Positions 6,888-13,362 of a stretch of 15,390 nucleotides of DNA are shown in pieces. The notes beneath the pieces are model-generated. The model ran no database searches. It saw nothing but the letters and a program-made list of their open reading frames with translations, and had not been told where the DNA came from. Position numbers and translations under genes: made by a program. Source of the DNA: an uncultured Lachnospiraceae bacterium (GTDB taxonomy: Bacteria > Bacillota > Clostridia > Lachnospirales > Lachnospiraceae); the NCBI GenBank assembly GCA_947594085.1, contig CANQEB010000028.1, positions 1 through 15,390 on the forward strand, in the 5' to 3' direction. Each line of letters starts with the position of its first letter. The stretch's first letter is position 1.

Positions 6888-7535
6888 GATTACATATTCG
6901 TACATGCATACGACATGGCAGAAGCTACCCGCCATCACGAACAGATGAAAAATCTCATGCGAGCCGAAATTCTTGTGAAGGCTGTTGAATACGGGCAATT
7001 TGAGGGCGTAGATCACGCCGCCGACCGTGTACAGGATCCCACCGGCGAGCAGCCAGAGGAAGGCCGGGCGGCTTAAGAGCTCCATGAGCTGTCCAAAGAC
7101 GGACAGACAGGCCCAGCCCATAGCAATGTACAGGATGGATGAAAACCATTTCGGGCAGGTGATCCAGCACGCTTTGACGAGCATGCCGATCGCGGCGATT
7201 GACCAGACTGCGATCAGCAAAAGCTTTCCGGCATGTGGCTCGAGGACGAGCAGGCATACCGGTGTGTAGGAGCCGGCAATCAGCACGAAGATCATCATGT
7301 GGTCGATCTTGCGGAACACGCGCAGCTTGCTCCCGGTGAGATTCACGGAATGGTACAGCGCGCTCGCGCCGTAGAGAAGTACCATGCTCGTCATGAAAAT
7401 CGCCATTGCAATGATTCCCGTGCGCCCTACATCGATGGATGCTTTGGCGAGTATGGGAATGAAAGCGAGCAAAGCGAGAAGCATCCCGATAAAGTGTGTG
7501 ATAGCGCTGCCTGGTTCGCGGATAGATTGTGTCAT
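6885..7535 (-). CDS. Hemolysin III family (PAQR-type) membrane protein
   Basis: A 216-residue seven-transmembrane protein of the HlyIII/TrhA branch of the PAQR superfamily. Conserved metal-site residues are all present: the LYGASALYHS helix with H62, K76-I-D78-H79 (the RKIDH block) and the C-terminal HEIFHLFV with H193 and H197. Length and topology match the family. Despite the name, most members have no shown haemolytic role; they are linked to membrane energetics or lipid homeostasis in Bacillus and E. coli. AAGGAGGGG lies just before the ATG. Its stop lies in the arm of the convergent dyad, and it has its own promoter about 140 bases upstream. It forms a single-gene transcript. Confidence 0.92.
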   Translation of the reverse strand: MTQSIREPGSAITHFIGMLLALLAFIPILAKASIDVGRTGIIAMAIFMTSMVLLYGASALYHSVNLTGSKLRVFRKIDHMMIFVLIAGSYTPVCLLVLEPHAGKLLLIAVWSIAAIGMLVKACWITCPKWFSSILYIAMGWACLSVFGQLMELLSRPAFLWLLAGGILYTVGGVIYALKLPVFNSLHKNFGSHEIFHLFVMAGSFCHVVCMYEYVI

Positions 7536-7675
7536 AAAATCCCCTCCTTCAAATGTCTGTGAAAGACGACCGGCCAGTTCGGGTGGCCGTCTGAACCTAT
7601 TTTTTCTGTATCAGTATGTGCAAAACGGCTGAAATTATGAGATGTAGTTTTAAAAACTATATATTGCGTATTTAC

Positions 7676-7704
7676 ACACTAGCACATAAGGCGGAGAGTG
7701 TCAA
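7676..7704 (-). promoter_or_regulatory. Promoter for the hemolysin III gene
   Basis: On the minus strand TTGACA (7704-7699), 17-base spacer, TAGTGT (7681-7676) preceded by TGC, an extended -10. The perfect -35 and TGn compensate for the weak -10. Transcription would begin near 7669, leaving a long leader. Confidence 0.6.
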
Positions 7705-7731
7705 GATGAAAAATGAGATTTATGAGAAATG

Positions 7732-7777
7732 AAAAAAGCCTTCCGCTTGACATTCTGTCCGAATCAGAAAGGCTTTT
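7732..7777 (-). terminator. Rho-independent terminator of degV
   Basis: On the minus strand AAAAGCCTT (7777-7769) pairs perfectly with AAGGCTTTT (7742-7734), with further partial pairing inside (ACA/TGT), and the descending arm ends in six T. It is 85 bases past the degV stop. Confidence 0.8.
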
Positions 7778-7861
7778 CAATAAAATCTGAAAAAGTGAAA
7801 AACTTGTGATTGACCGAGAAATGTAAGAGTAAGCAGAGCAAATCTGAGATGTCGCTGTGCG

Positions 7862-8701
7862 TTATTCTCTGGCCACAAAGACGATCCCGAATGCGCCGGG
7901 GCCGATGTGTGTTCCGATTGTGGAACCAATTTGCAGTCGGTTGGCCGTGTGAATCTCTTCCTTGTGCAGCTTGTCCTCAAATGCGATGCAGTTCTCGTCG
8001 CCGTAGGAGTAGATTGTGTAGGCAGGGAAGCGGCTGTCGATGCCGAGCTCTTCTATGTGTCGGATAATCGACATGATTGCCTTGTTTTTGCCGAGGGCCT
8101 TCCCGAGAATACCGATCCCGCCTTCCACGGTGAGCGTGATGATCGGCTTGACGTTCGCGAGGTCGCCGATCATGGCCGCTGCCTTGCTGATACGTCCGCC
8201 GCGCCCCAGAAATTCCAATGTATTCAGTGCGGCAAAAACCTTGACGCGGGATTTGATCGCTTCGATCTTCTGTACGATCACAGGAGCAGGCTTGCCTTCG
8301 TTTCGCAGCTGCAAAGCATAGTCCGCCATAATCTTGATTGTGTAGGTGGCGGAGCGCGAGTCGATCAGGTAGATTTTATCATATTCTACCATATTTTTCG
8401 CCATTTGAGCTGTCTGGAACGTGCCGCTCAACTCGGACGACAGGAGGATACAGATCAGCTCGTCGCCCTTTTCTTTCACATCCTCAAAGATATCCAGAAA
8501 CGCCTGCGGGGACGGTTGGGAAGTCTTCGGAAAGTCGTTGCTGTGCTGCAGAATCTCATAAAATTCGTCTCGTCCCATATCGAAGCCGTCCACATAGCTC
8601 TTTTCGCCGATTGCGATGCTGATCGGGATGAGGTCAAGGCCCTTCTGTCGAATCTCCTCGACTGTGTAATCGGAAGATGAATCCACCAAAATTCGAATCA
8701 T
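7862..8701 (-). CDS. DegV family fatty-acid-binding protein
   Basis: A 279-residue DegV protein. Seen: N-terminal MIRILVDSSSDYT with the first lipid-contacting serines, the KTSQPSPQAFLDIFEDV block (residues ~59-75), the LLSSELSGTFQTAQMA block (~87-101) and DSRSATYTIKIMADYAL, then NTLEFLGRGGRISKAAAMIGDLANVKPI, all in family order. DegV proteins bind a single fatty acid; in Gram-positive bacteria the FakB members present it to the kinase FakA for phosphorylation. No fakA is in the window, so this copy may be a FakB or another DegV paralogue. GGAGGT sits six bases before the ATG; own promoter at 8754-8782 and terminator at 7732-7777. It lies 93 bases downstream of the AraC gene on the same strand, without a clear terminator between. 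Confidence 0.93.
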   Translation of the reverse strand: MIRILVDSSSDYTVEEIRQKGLDLIPISIAIGEKSYVDGFDMGRDEFYEILQHSNDFPKTSQPSPQAFLDIFEDVKEKGDELICILLSSELSGTFQTAQMAKNMVEYDKIYLIDSRSATYTIKIMADYALQLRNEGKPAPVIVQKIEAIKSRVKVFAALNTLEFLGRGGRISKAAAMIGDLANVKPIITLTVEGGIGILGKALGKNKAIMSIIRHIEELGIDSRFPAYTIYSYGDENCIAFEDKLHKEEIHTANRLQIGSTIGTHIGPGAFGIVFVARE

Positions 8702-8753
8702 TCAGATACCTCCAATCTGCTGTGCAAGCTTCCGATAAAATATGTTAATGCAT

Positions 8754-8782
8754 ATCATATCCCACATTTATTAATTTGAAAA
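8754..8782 (-). promoter_or_regulatory. Promoter for degV
   Basis: On the minus strand TTTTCA (8782-8777), 17-base spacer, TATGAT (8759-8754). The -10 is good, the -35 moderate. It begins only 13 bases past the AraC gene's stop. Confidence 0.45.
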
Positions 8783-8794
8783 GATAAAATTTTA

Positions 8795-9742
8795 TTAAAT
8801 AATATGACTGTTGCGCGAATCCTTGGGAGAGTCCCCGAATTTTTTGCGGTATGCGCGGTAGAATGCGGCATAGCTCGTGAAGCCGCTCTGCAGGCAGGCA
8901 TCGGTTACGGAGAGGCCGGACTGGATCAGTGTGCGTGCGGCAAACAAGCGCTTCTCCGTGATGTAGGAGCCGATCGTGTAGCCGGTTTCTTTCCGAAACA
9001 GGTGCATGAGATAGGAGCGATTTAGAAAACAGGACTCTGCAATAGAGTCTACGCTGAGGTCGTCTGTCAGGTGTTCGTTGATGAAGGCGAGAATTGTGAG
9101 AACCTGCGGATTCGCCCCCGAGGCGGCCGGGAAGGAGATGTCACTTCCGTCCAGCGTCCGATTCAGGAGAATCAGAAACTGTAGAAGCGTAGATTGCTGA
9201 TAGAGGAAAGATTCTGCAGCATGAGAGTTTGCAAAGCGAAAATTTGCAAAGTGAAAATTTGCAAAGGAATTCCCGGATACGTTGCCAATTGCTGTGGATC
9301 TTTGCGGAACGGCAGTACCTTCTCTGGCCGTGCTCACCAGCTCTCTGTACTGCGGGTATAATCGGCTCTCCTGAAAGCGACTGACGCGCAGGATATGGGA
9401 ATGGCGGGCAGAGCACAGAGAAAAGCATCGCCCGAGATCCGCCCCGAGCGCCTGGTATTGCTCAAACAAAGTAGGCGACAGGTAGATAATCAGACGGCGG
9501 TAAGGGGTCTCGTCGTGGATGACAGGGCGGTGAACCTCACCGGCCGGCACGAGCACGATGTCGTACGGCTGGAGCTGGTACGTTTCGCCTTCGATATAGT
9601 AGCTCACACTGCCGCTCACGAAGAGAAGCAGCTTGTGAAAATCGTGATAGTGGCTCTGAAAATCGCGCGCTTCCGCGCTGGATAGATAGAAGATGCGGAA
9701 GTCGCTGTTCAGATAACCGGTCTTCTGGTATGACACAGACAT
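8795..9742 (-). CDS. AraC family transcriptional regulator with cupin sensor domain
   Basis: A 315-residue regulator. N-terminal cupin (residues ~10-90): HYHDFHKLLLFVSGSVSYYIEGE and the YDIVLVPAGEVHRP strand, typical of sugar- or small-ligand-binding AraC proteins. C-terminal double helix-turn-helix (~212-306): LSVDSIAESCFLNRSYLMHLFRKETG and then SVTDACLQSGFTSYAAFYRAYRKKFG. The linker holds a three-copy FANF(H/R) repeat (160-174). The frame stays open a further 315 codons upstream, antisense to dapF, but ATG 9742 is chosen: GGGGAGG lies seven bases before it, a strong promoter lies upstream, and the protein starts where the family does. The ligand and targets are unknown; the neighbouring divergent dapF-like gene is one possible target. 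Confidence 0.92.
   Translation of the reverse strand: MSVSYQKTGYLNSDFRIFYLSSAEARDFQSHYHDFHKLLLFVSGSVSYYIEGETYQLQPYDIVLVPAGEVHRPVIHDETPYRRLIIYLSPTLFEQYQALGADLGRCFSLCSARHSHILRVSRFQESRLYPQYRELVSTAREGTAVPQRSTAIGNVSGNSFANFHFANFRFANSHAAESFLYQQSTLLQFLILLNRTLDGSDISFPAASGANPQVLTILAFINEHLTDDLSVDSIAESCFLNRSYLMHLFRKETGYTIGSYITEKRLFAARTLIQSGLSVTDACLQSGFTSYAAFYRAYRKKFGDSPKDSRNSHII
9228..9272. repeat. 15-bp tandem repeat (three copies) in the AraC linker
   Basis: TTTGCAAAG(C/T)GAAAA occurs at 9228-9242 and 9243-9257, with a third partial copy from 9258 (TTTGCAAAGG, then diverging). On the coding strand it gives FANFH-FANFR-FANSH, residues 160-174, so the length changes stay in frame. Confidence 0.85.
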
Positions 9743-9769
9743 CACGTTACCTCCCCTTATATGAATAAA

Positions 9770-9798
9770 ATTGTAGCATTGAAACGCATTATTTGCAA
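9770..9798 (-). promoter_or_regulatory. Promoter for the AraC regulator
   Basis: On the minus strand TTGCAA (9798-9793), 17-base spacer, TACAAT (9775-9770) preceded by TGC, an extended -10. It lies about 30 bases before the ATG at 9742. Confidence 0.7.
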
Positions 9799-9824
9799 GA
9801 AAGAAAGCAGAATAATAGTTTTTA

Positions 9825-9852
9825 TTGAGAAAAATGTTAAGTACAATATAAA
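9825..9852 (+). promoter_or_regulatory. Candidate promoter for the dapF-like gene
   Basis: TTGAGA at 9825-9830, 16-base spacer, TATAAA at 9847-9852; an alternative -10, TACAAT at 9842-9847, has no good -35. It diverges from the AraC promoter, the two -35 boxes being about 27 bases apart. Confidence 0.45.
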
Positions 9853-9901
9853 AAATGAATAAACAGCAGGAATAGTAATGATGTGAGAAGGGGGCAAAAA
9901 A

Positions 9902-10762
9902 ATGGAACTGACGTTGAGCATGTATCAAAGCTTCGGGAATGATTATCTGATCTACGATTGTCTGAAAAATGATTATGAGCTGAAACCGGAGGATATTCGG
10001 CACATCTGCGACCGTCAGTTCGGCGCAGGCTCGGACGGTATTCTGGTAGGACCGCTGCAGATTTTCGGCAAAATGGGTGTGAAGATTTACAACCCGGACG
10101 GAGGCGAGGCAGCGATCAGCGGCAATGGTATCTGCATCTTTGCGAAGTATCTGAAGGACGCGGGTTACGTGGTCAAGAAGGAATTTGTGCTGCAGACACA
10201 GAGCCGCGAGGTGACGGTCCGTTACCACAACGAAGAGGCGAAAGAAATGACGATTTCGATGGGTAAGCTGTACTGTGGACAGACGCAGCCTGTGGAGGAA
10301 GGTGCAGACCATACGAAGAGCGAGCAGGTGCCTGTGGCCTACGAGGGAGAGCAGTACTGCGGGACTTGCGTGTGGATGGGCAATCTGCATTGCATCATAC
10401 CGATGAAGGAGATCTCGAAAGAAGCTGTCTGCAAGATTGGCTCGGAGCTCGAGAAATCCGAGCGTTTCCCGGATGGAATCAACACGCAAATCATCCGCAT
10501 CGCGGACAAAAATAATATTTACACGGAGGTTTATGAGAGGGGAGCAGGATATACGCTGGCATCGGGTAGTAGCTGCTGCGCGGCGGCCGGAGTAGCTTAC
10601 CAGCTCGGACTGACAGATCCGTGCGTTTATGTGCACATGCCGGGTGGGGTGCTCACGGTGAAGATCGACGAAAACATGAATGCACATATGACCGGCAGTG
10701 CAGATTATATTGGGCGCATGATTCTGTCAGATGAGTTTTTGCGGAAGTATCAGATCGGATGA
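9902..10762 (+). CDS. dapF: Diaminopimelate epimerase family protein with Ser at both catalytic Cys positions
   Basis: A 286-residue member of the DapF fold, with both pseudo-symmetric halves: YQSFGNDYLIYDC, RQFGAGSDGILVGPL, VKIYNPDGGEAAISGNGICIFAKYL, then MGNLHCIIPM, ERGAGYTLASGSSCCAAAGVAYQLGL. True DapF enzymes interconvert LL- and meso-diaminopimelate for lysine and peptidoglycan using two cysteines in CGNG and ACGTG. Here those positions are S73 (ISGNG) and S221 (ASGSS). C78 and C225/C226 lie nearby but not at the catalytic sites. I recall similar Ser-containing members in other Firmicutes, so this is probably a subfamily trait rather than decay; whether they are epimerases is uncertain. 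The gene is intact, with AAGGGGG seven bases before the ATG. Divergent from the AraC gene; the symbol marks the family only. Confidence 0.8.
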   Translation: MELTLSMYQSFGNDYLIYDCLKNDYELKPEDIRHICDRQFGAGSDGILVGPLQIFGKMGVKIYNPDGGEAAISGNGICIFAKYLKDAGYVVKKEFVLQTQSREVTVRYHNEEAKEMTISMGKLYCGQTQPVEEGADHTKSEQVPVAYEGEQYCGTCVWMGNLHCIIPMKEISKEAVCKIGSELEKSERFPDGINTQIIRIADKNNIYTEVYERGAGYTLASGSSCCAAAGVAYQLGLTDPCVYVHMPGGVLTVKIDENMNAHMTGSADYIGRMILSDEFLRKYQIG

Positions 10763-10851
10763 TCACGTGGCGGTGAGAGATTCGGACAGAACAAATATAA
10801 AGACAGGGGGAGCGAAGAAGAGAGAAAACCAAATTAAAATAGAGTGATGAT

Positions 10852-10887
10852 AGAGCCGGCAGGGCGCCCGAACACCCGGCCGGTTCT
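10852..10887 (+). terminator. Hairpin downstream of the dapF-like gene
   Basis: AGAGCCGGC (10852-10860) pairs with GCCGGTTCT (10879-10887) including one G-T, followed by a weak T-rich TCTTAT. It is the likely terminator, 90 bases past the stop. Confidence 0.55.
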
Positions 10888-10901
10888 TCTTATAATCCAT
10901 A

Positions 10902-10930
10902 TTGAAATTCTAGGGTTTGTGCGGTATAAT
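10902..10930 (+). promoter_or_regulatory. Sigma-A promoter of the Rrf2 gene
   Basis: TTGAAA at 10902-10907, 17-base spacer, perfect TATAAT at 10925-10930. The expected start site is near 10937, right at the left arm of the leader hairpin. Confidence 0.8.
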
Positions 10931-10935
10931 TTTTT

Positions 10936-10965
10936 CAGGGCAATCGTCTGTGCAGAACTGCCCTG
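10936..10965 (+). promoter_or_regulatory. Leader inverted repeat at the rrf2 transcription start
   Basis: CAGGGCA (10936-10942) and TGCCCTG (10959-10965) are perfect 7-bp arms around a 16-base loop. It could be an Rrf2 binding site or a 5' mRNA hairpin; nothing decides between them. Confidence 0.5.
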
Positions 10966-11000
10966 TCGGCAGATTCAGAGTGTTATTTTGGAGGAAAATT

Positions 11001-11435
11001 ATGAGAATATCAACAAAAGGCAGATATGCGCTACGACTTATGCTGGATCTCGCGGTGCATGCATCCGGAGATCCGATTCGGTTGAAGGATGTGGCGCGCC
11101 GTCAGAACATTTCGGAAAAATATCTGGAACAGATTATTTCCGTACTGAACAAGGCTGGCTATGTGCGCAGCATCCGCGGCCCGCAGGGAGGATATGTGCT
11201 TCAGAACGCACCGAAGGAATATACGGTGGGCATGATCCTGCGGCTGACAGAGGGCAGTCTTTGTCCGGTGGAATGCGTGGAAGAGAAGGGAAAGTCCTGT
11301 GCGATGGAGAAGGACTGCACGACGCGCATTCTGTGGCAGAAGTTGAATGATGCGATTAATGGTGTGGTCGATACGGTCACGCTGGAGGATCTTGTAGATT
11401 GGCGGGCTCAGCAGGCGGATCACTATGTGATTTGA
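11001..11435 (+). CDS. Rrf2 family transcriptional regulator, IscR-like with cysteine cluster
   Basis: A 144-residue Rrf2 regulator. Seen: the family start MRISTKGRYALRLMLDLA, the recognition segment RRQNISEKYLEQIISVLNKAGYVRSIRG, the wing GPQGGYVL, and a cysteine cluster C88, C92, C100, C106 before RILWQKLNDAING. C92, C100 and C106 align with the [2Fe-2S] ligands of IscR, with a longer first gap (x7 rather than x5), so a cluster or redox sensor is likely; C88 is additional. ATG 11001 follows TTGGAGGAAAATT; the frame continues upstream to a TTG/GTG-type codon that lies before the promoter's start site and is rejected. Usually IscR-type genes precede nifS/nifU; here a small Phd-like gene follows 35 bases later instead, in the same transcript. 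Confidence 0.92.
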   Translation: MRISTKGRYALRLMLDLAVHASGDPIRLKDVARRQNISEKYLEQIISVLNKAGYVRSIRGPQGGYVLQNAPKEYTVGMILRLTEGSLCPVECVEEKGKSCAMEKDCTTRILWQKLNDAINGVVDTVTLEDLVDWRAQQADHYVI

Positions 11436-11470
11436 TTTGTCTGTGGCGGCTGGGCGAAAGGAGTTGGCGC

Positions 11471-11794
11471 GTGCAGGTACGGATATTGCCGTCTGCGAAG
11501 ATTCGCAGGAAATACAATGAGATTGCGGAGATTTGTTGGAAGACGGAGACCCCTGTTTTTTTGACCAAGAACGGGGAAGAAGATATGGTTGCGGTGTCGG
11601 TGGAGCGTTTTTTTGCGAAGGAGCAGCAGGTGTTGCTCCGCGAACAGCTGGTTGACATCGAGAAGGAGCGCAGGTCAGGCAAAAAGGACCATTCCACGGA
11701 TGCAGTGTTCCGACAATTGCAGGAGATGATCGAGAACTATCAGCTTCTGCAATTGACACAGGAGAATGAATATCCTGAGCGCGAAGAGAAATGA
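11471..11794 (+). CDS. Phd/YefM-like antitoxin family protein, no toxin partner seen
   Basis: A 107-residue protein beginning at GTG 11471, which has AAAGGAG seven bases before it (11457-11463); the longer frame from 11399 would overlap the rrf2 end. The N-terminal half follows the Phd/YefM DNA-binding fold: ILPSAKIRRKYNEIAEICWKTETPVFLTKNGEEDMVAVSVERFF (a short beta strand, helix, then the 'P-V-x-L-T-K-N-G' hairpin). The C-terminal half is a charged helix (KEQQVLLREQLVDIEKERRSGKK, ending EYPEREEK) that in true antitoxins wraps the toxin. No RelE/Doc/YoeB-like gene follows before the terminator at 11868, so it is solitary here, possibly a transcriptional regulator or an orphaned antitoxin. The stop codon lies inside a duplicated segment. 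Confidence 0.75.
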   Translation: MQVRILPSAKIRRKYNEIAEICWKTETPVFLTKNGEEDMVAVSVERFFAKEQQVLLREQLVDIEKERRSGKKDHSTDAVFRQLQEMIENYQLLQLTQENEYPEREEK

Positions 11795-11844
11795 TCGGAG
11801 TCGGATAGGTGCTGGAGTGCGAGGAGAAATGACTGGAGCCGGAT
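11777..11844. repeat. 38-bp period duplication covering the antitoxin stop codon
   Basis: Segments 11777-11806 and 11815-11844 are 30 bases long with 25 matches (GAG(C/T)GCGA(A/G)GAGAAATGA shared, then GGAG(T/C)CGGAT). The first copy carries the last codons and TGA; the second lies in noncoding sequence. Confidence 0.75.
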
Positions 11845-11867
11845 GAGCGTGAATTTGTGGACAGAAT

Positions 11868-11909
11868 AAACGCATTGGGCGGCCTGTAAGCAGACCACTC
11901 AATGCGTTT
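11868..11909. terminator. Bidirectional terminator between antitoxin and S1 genes
   Basis: AAACGCATTG (11868-11877) and CAATGCGTTT (11900-11909) are perfect 10-bp arms; inside, GGCCTG pairs with CAGACC (one G-T). T-rich runs follow on both strands, stronger on + (GTTTGCTTTCTT). It separates two convergent genes. Confidence 0.8.
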
Positions 11910-11975
11910 GCTTTCTTAAGAGCATGAAACATAAAGTGCGCTTCGAACACGAAATGTGTGAAACACAAATTTAGC

Positions 11976-13172
11976 TCATAGCTTGATGTTCTTGAACAGC
12001 GACGCAAGCGAGGTGGTCGCTTCTTCTGCTTTCGGCAGATGGAAGGTCTCTTCCTCGATTGCCTCTGCGGCTACGTCCTCGAGGGCCTTCATGCTCAAGC
12101 TGATCTTGCCGTCTTTGACGGCGATGATTTTTACTTTGACGGTCTGGCCTTCCTTGAGTACAGCCGACGGATGCTTGATGCGCTGCTGGCTGATCTGGGA
12201 GACGTGAATCAGGCCGGAGAGGCCGTTCCCGAGATTCACAAATGCACCATATGGCTGCAGTGTCTCTACCGTGCCTTCGGTCACGAGGCCGACCTGTACG
12301 TTGGAGATTTTCTTTTTGCGTTCTTCCTCGGCCTTCTCGCGCAGGATGTCGCGCGCGGAGAGGACGAGACGCTTCTCCTCAGGATCAGCCGTGATGACGC
12401 GGACTTCGATCTCACGTCCGACAAACTCGTCCAAATTTTCCACATAGTTCAGGGACAGCTTGGACGCCGGAATAAACCCGCGGATGCCCTCGACGTATGT
12501 AGTCACGCCGCTCTTGACCGCCTCGCTGATCTTGACGGTGATGTTGGACTGATCCTTCTGCAGCTGCTGGAGACGCTCCCAGCCGAGCACGGCGGCCGCG
12601 GCCTTCAAGGAGAGCTGAATCCGACCCTGTGCATTGTCACGGCGGATCACAGTCGCGGAGATGGGTTGTCCAACCGAAAAGCTCTTGAGCGAGAAGGAAG
12701 GATCGTCGCTGGCGTCCTCAAGCCGGACCACACCTTCGGTGTGAATGCCGAGGTCCACAACCAGCTCCTCGTCGGACACTCCGATGATCGTTCCGTTCAG
12801 GATGTCACCCTCATGGATTGGCTTCATCGAGGCCGCGATCGCGTCCTCATAGTCGGCCATGCTCTCTGTGGGTGTCGCAGGCTTCTCGGGCGCCTCGGAT
12901 ACTGCGGGTGCAGGTTCCGGGCTGACCGGGATTTCGGGCGCTTCAGGCGTCACTGGAATCTCAGGTGCCTCGGGCGCTGTCGGAATCTCAGGTGCTTCAG
13001 GCGTCACCGGAATCTCAGGTGCCTCGGGCGCTACCGGAATCTCAGGTGCTTCAGGTGCCTCGGGTGTCACAGGAATCTCTGGCGTCTCAGGCATTTCCGC
13101 AGTCACAGCCGTCTCAGCTGCCGTGGCCGCTTCGTCCTCGCTTGTCTGTGCTGTCAAAATTTCTTCACTCAT
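11976..13172 (-). CDS. S1 RNA-binding domain protein (ribosomal protein S1-like) with Pro/Glu repeat N-terminus
   Basis: A 398-residue protein with three S1 (OB-fold) domains at about residues 119-190, 206-274 and 293-363; the third has the classic VTEGTVETLQPYGAFVNLGNGLSGLIHVSQIS. The first two are more diverged, as in Firmicutes RpsA-like proteins, which bind mRNA at the ribosome or act in RNA turnover. Before them lies a Pro/Glu/Ala low-complexity tail: six copies of a PEIPV(T/A/S)PEA unit, residues 31-87, with one extra PEA. Start chosen at 13172, with GGAGGC about ten bases upstream; the frame runs 97 codons further but over the promoter. The protein probably works in the cytoplasm on RNA; the repeat tail likely forms a flexible PPII-like extension. 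Divergent from sua5. Confidence 0.85.
   Translation of the reverse strand: MSEEILTAQTSEDEAATAAETAVTAEMPETPEIPVTPEAPEAPEIPVAPEAPEIPVTPEAPEIPTAPEAPEIPVTPEAPEIPVSPEPAPAVSEAPEKPATPTESMADYEDAIAASMKPIHEGDILNGTIIGVSDEELVVDLGIHTEGVVRLEDASDDPSFSLKSFSVGQPISATVIRRDNAQGRIQLSLKAAAAVLGWERLQQLQKDQSNITVKISEAVKSGVTTYVEGIRGFIPASKLSLNYVENLDEFVGREIEVRVITADPEEKRLVLSARDILREKAEEERKKKISNVQVGLVTEGTVETLQPYGAFVNLGNGLSGLIHVSQISQQRIKHPSAVLKEGQTVKVKIIAVKDGKISLSMKALEDVAAEAIEEETFHLPKAEEATTSLASLFKNIKL
12912..13082. repeat. 27-bp coding tandem repeat in the S1 protein tail
   Basis: Six 9-residue units (residues 31-87 of the minus-strand protein), 27 bases each and an extra 9-base PEA. Because the period is a multiple of three, the antisense frames also stay open and give a Gly-rich collagen-like artefact. 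Confidence 0.85.
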
Positions 13173-13251
13173 AAATCTGCTTGCCTCCGTTTGCAAATAT
13201 TTGGATCTTGAAAACCGAATCACCTCGTTTTTGGATCCATATCTCTTTTCT

Positions 13252-13257
13252 ATTTTA
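13252..13257 (-). promoter_or_regulatory. Candidate -10 box of the S1 gene
   Basis: TAAAAT on the minus strand, preceded by TGT (extended -10). The -35 region (TATTCA at a 17-base spacing) is poor. The 5' leader to 13172 would be about 70 bases. Confidence 0.4.
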
Positions 13258-13311
13258 ACACAGCATTTGCCGTTTGAATACCAGAAAAAAGCGAAAAAAT
13301 GAGAAAATGAT

Positions 13312-13339
13312 TTCACAAAGACATAAATCGTGCTATACT
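13312..13339 (+). promoter_or_regulatory. Promoter of sua5
   Basis: TTCACA at 13312-13317, 16-base spacer, TATACT at 13334-13339 preceded by TGC (extended -10). It diverges from the S1 promoter in the same 190-bp gap and lies about 25 bases before the ATG. Confidence 0.65.
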
Positions 13340-13362
13340 GAAAACCGAAAGGTGGGAAACAT

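Larger units (their letters stand above)
7536..7861. other. 326-bp intergenic region with hlyIII leader and degV terminator
   Basis: No convincing gene. From left to right it holds the hemolysin III ribosome binding site, an imperfect hairpin (AGACG/CGTCT plus GGCCA/TGGCC, about 7563-7592), an AT-rich inverted repeat TAGTTTT/AAAACTA around 7646-7659, the minus-strand promoter at 7676-7704, and the degV terminator at 7732-7777. The first two lie in a predicted ~135-nt leader of the hemolysin III mRNA. Confidence 0.6.

Noticed and set aside
7563..7605. + strand terminator (GC hairpin followed by T6)
   Set aside because: No + strand gene lies upstream to be terminated; the T-run is eight bases from the stem, and the structure lies in the hemolysin III leader.
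7907..8680. 257-codon + strand frame opposite degV
   Set aside because: It lies wholly antisense to a well-supported DegV gene and lacks recognisable motifs.
9743..10687. N-terminal 315-codon extension of the AraC frame, antisense to dapF
   Set aside because: The extension is a shadow of dapF, with an unnatural composition; the ribosome binding site, promoter and family start all place the gene at 9742.
12912..13082. CRISPR-like regular repeat
   Set aside because: The units are directly adjacent, coding and without unique spacers.
12039..13211. 390-codon + strand frame opposite the S1 gene
   Set aside because: It is the mirror of the S1 domains and repeat, Asp/Arg/Cys-rich, with no family features.
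12859..13302. Collagen-like Gly-Ala-Ser repeat protein on the + strand
   Set aside because: It is the antisense reading of the 27-bp Pro/Glu repeat in the S1 gene, without a ribosome binding site or promoter of its own.
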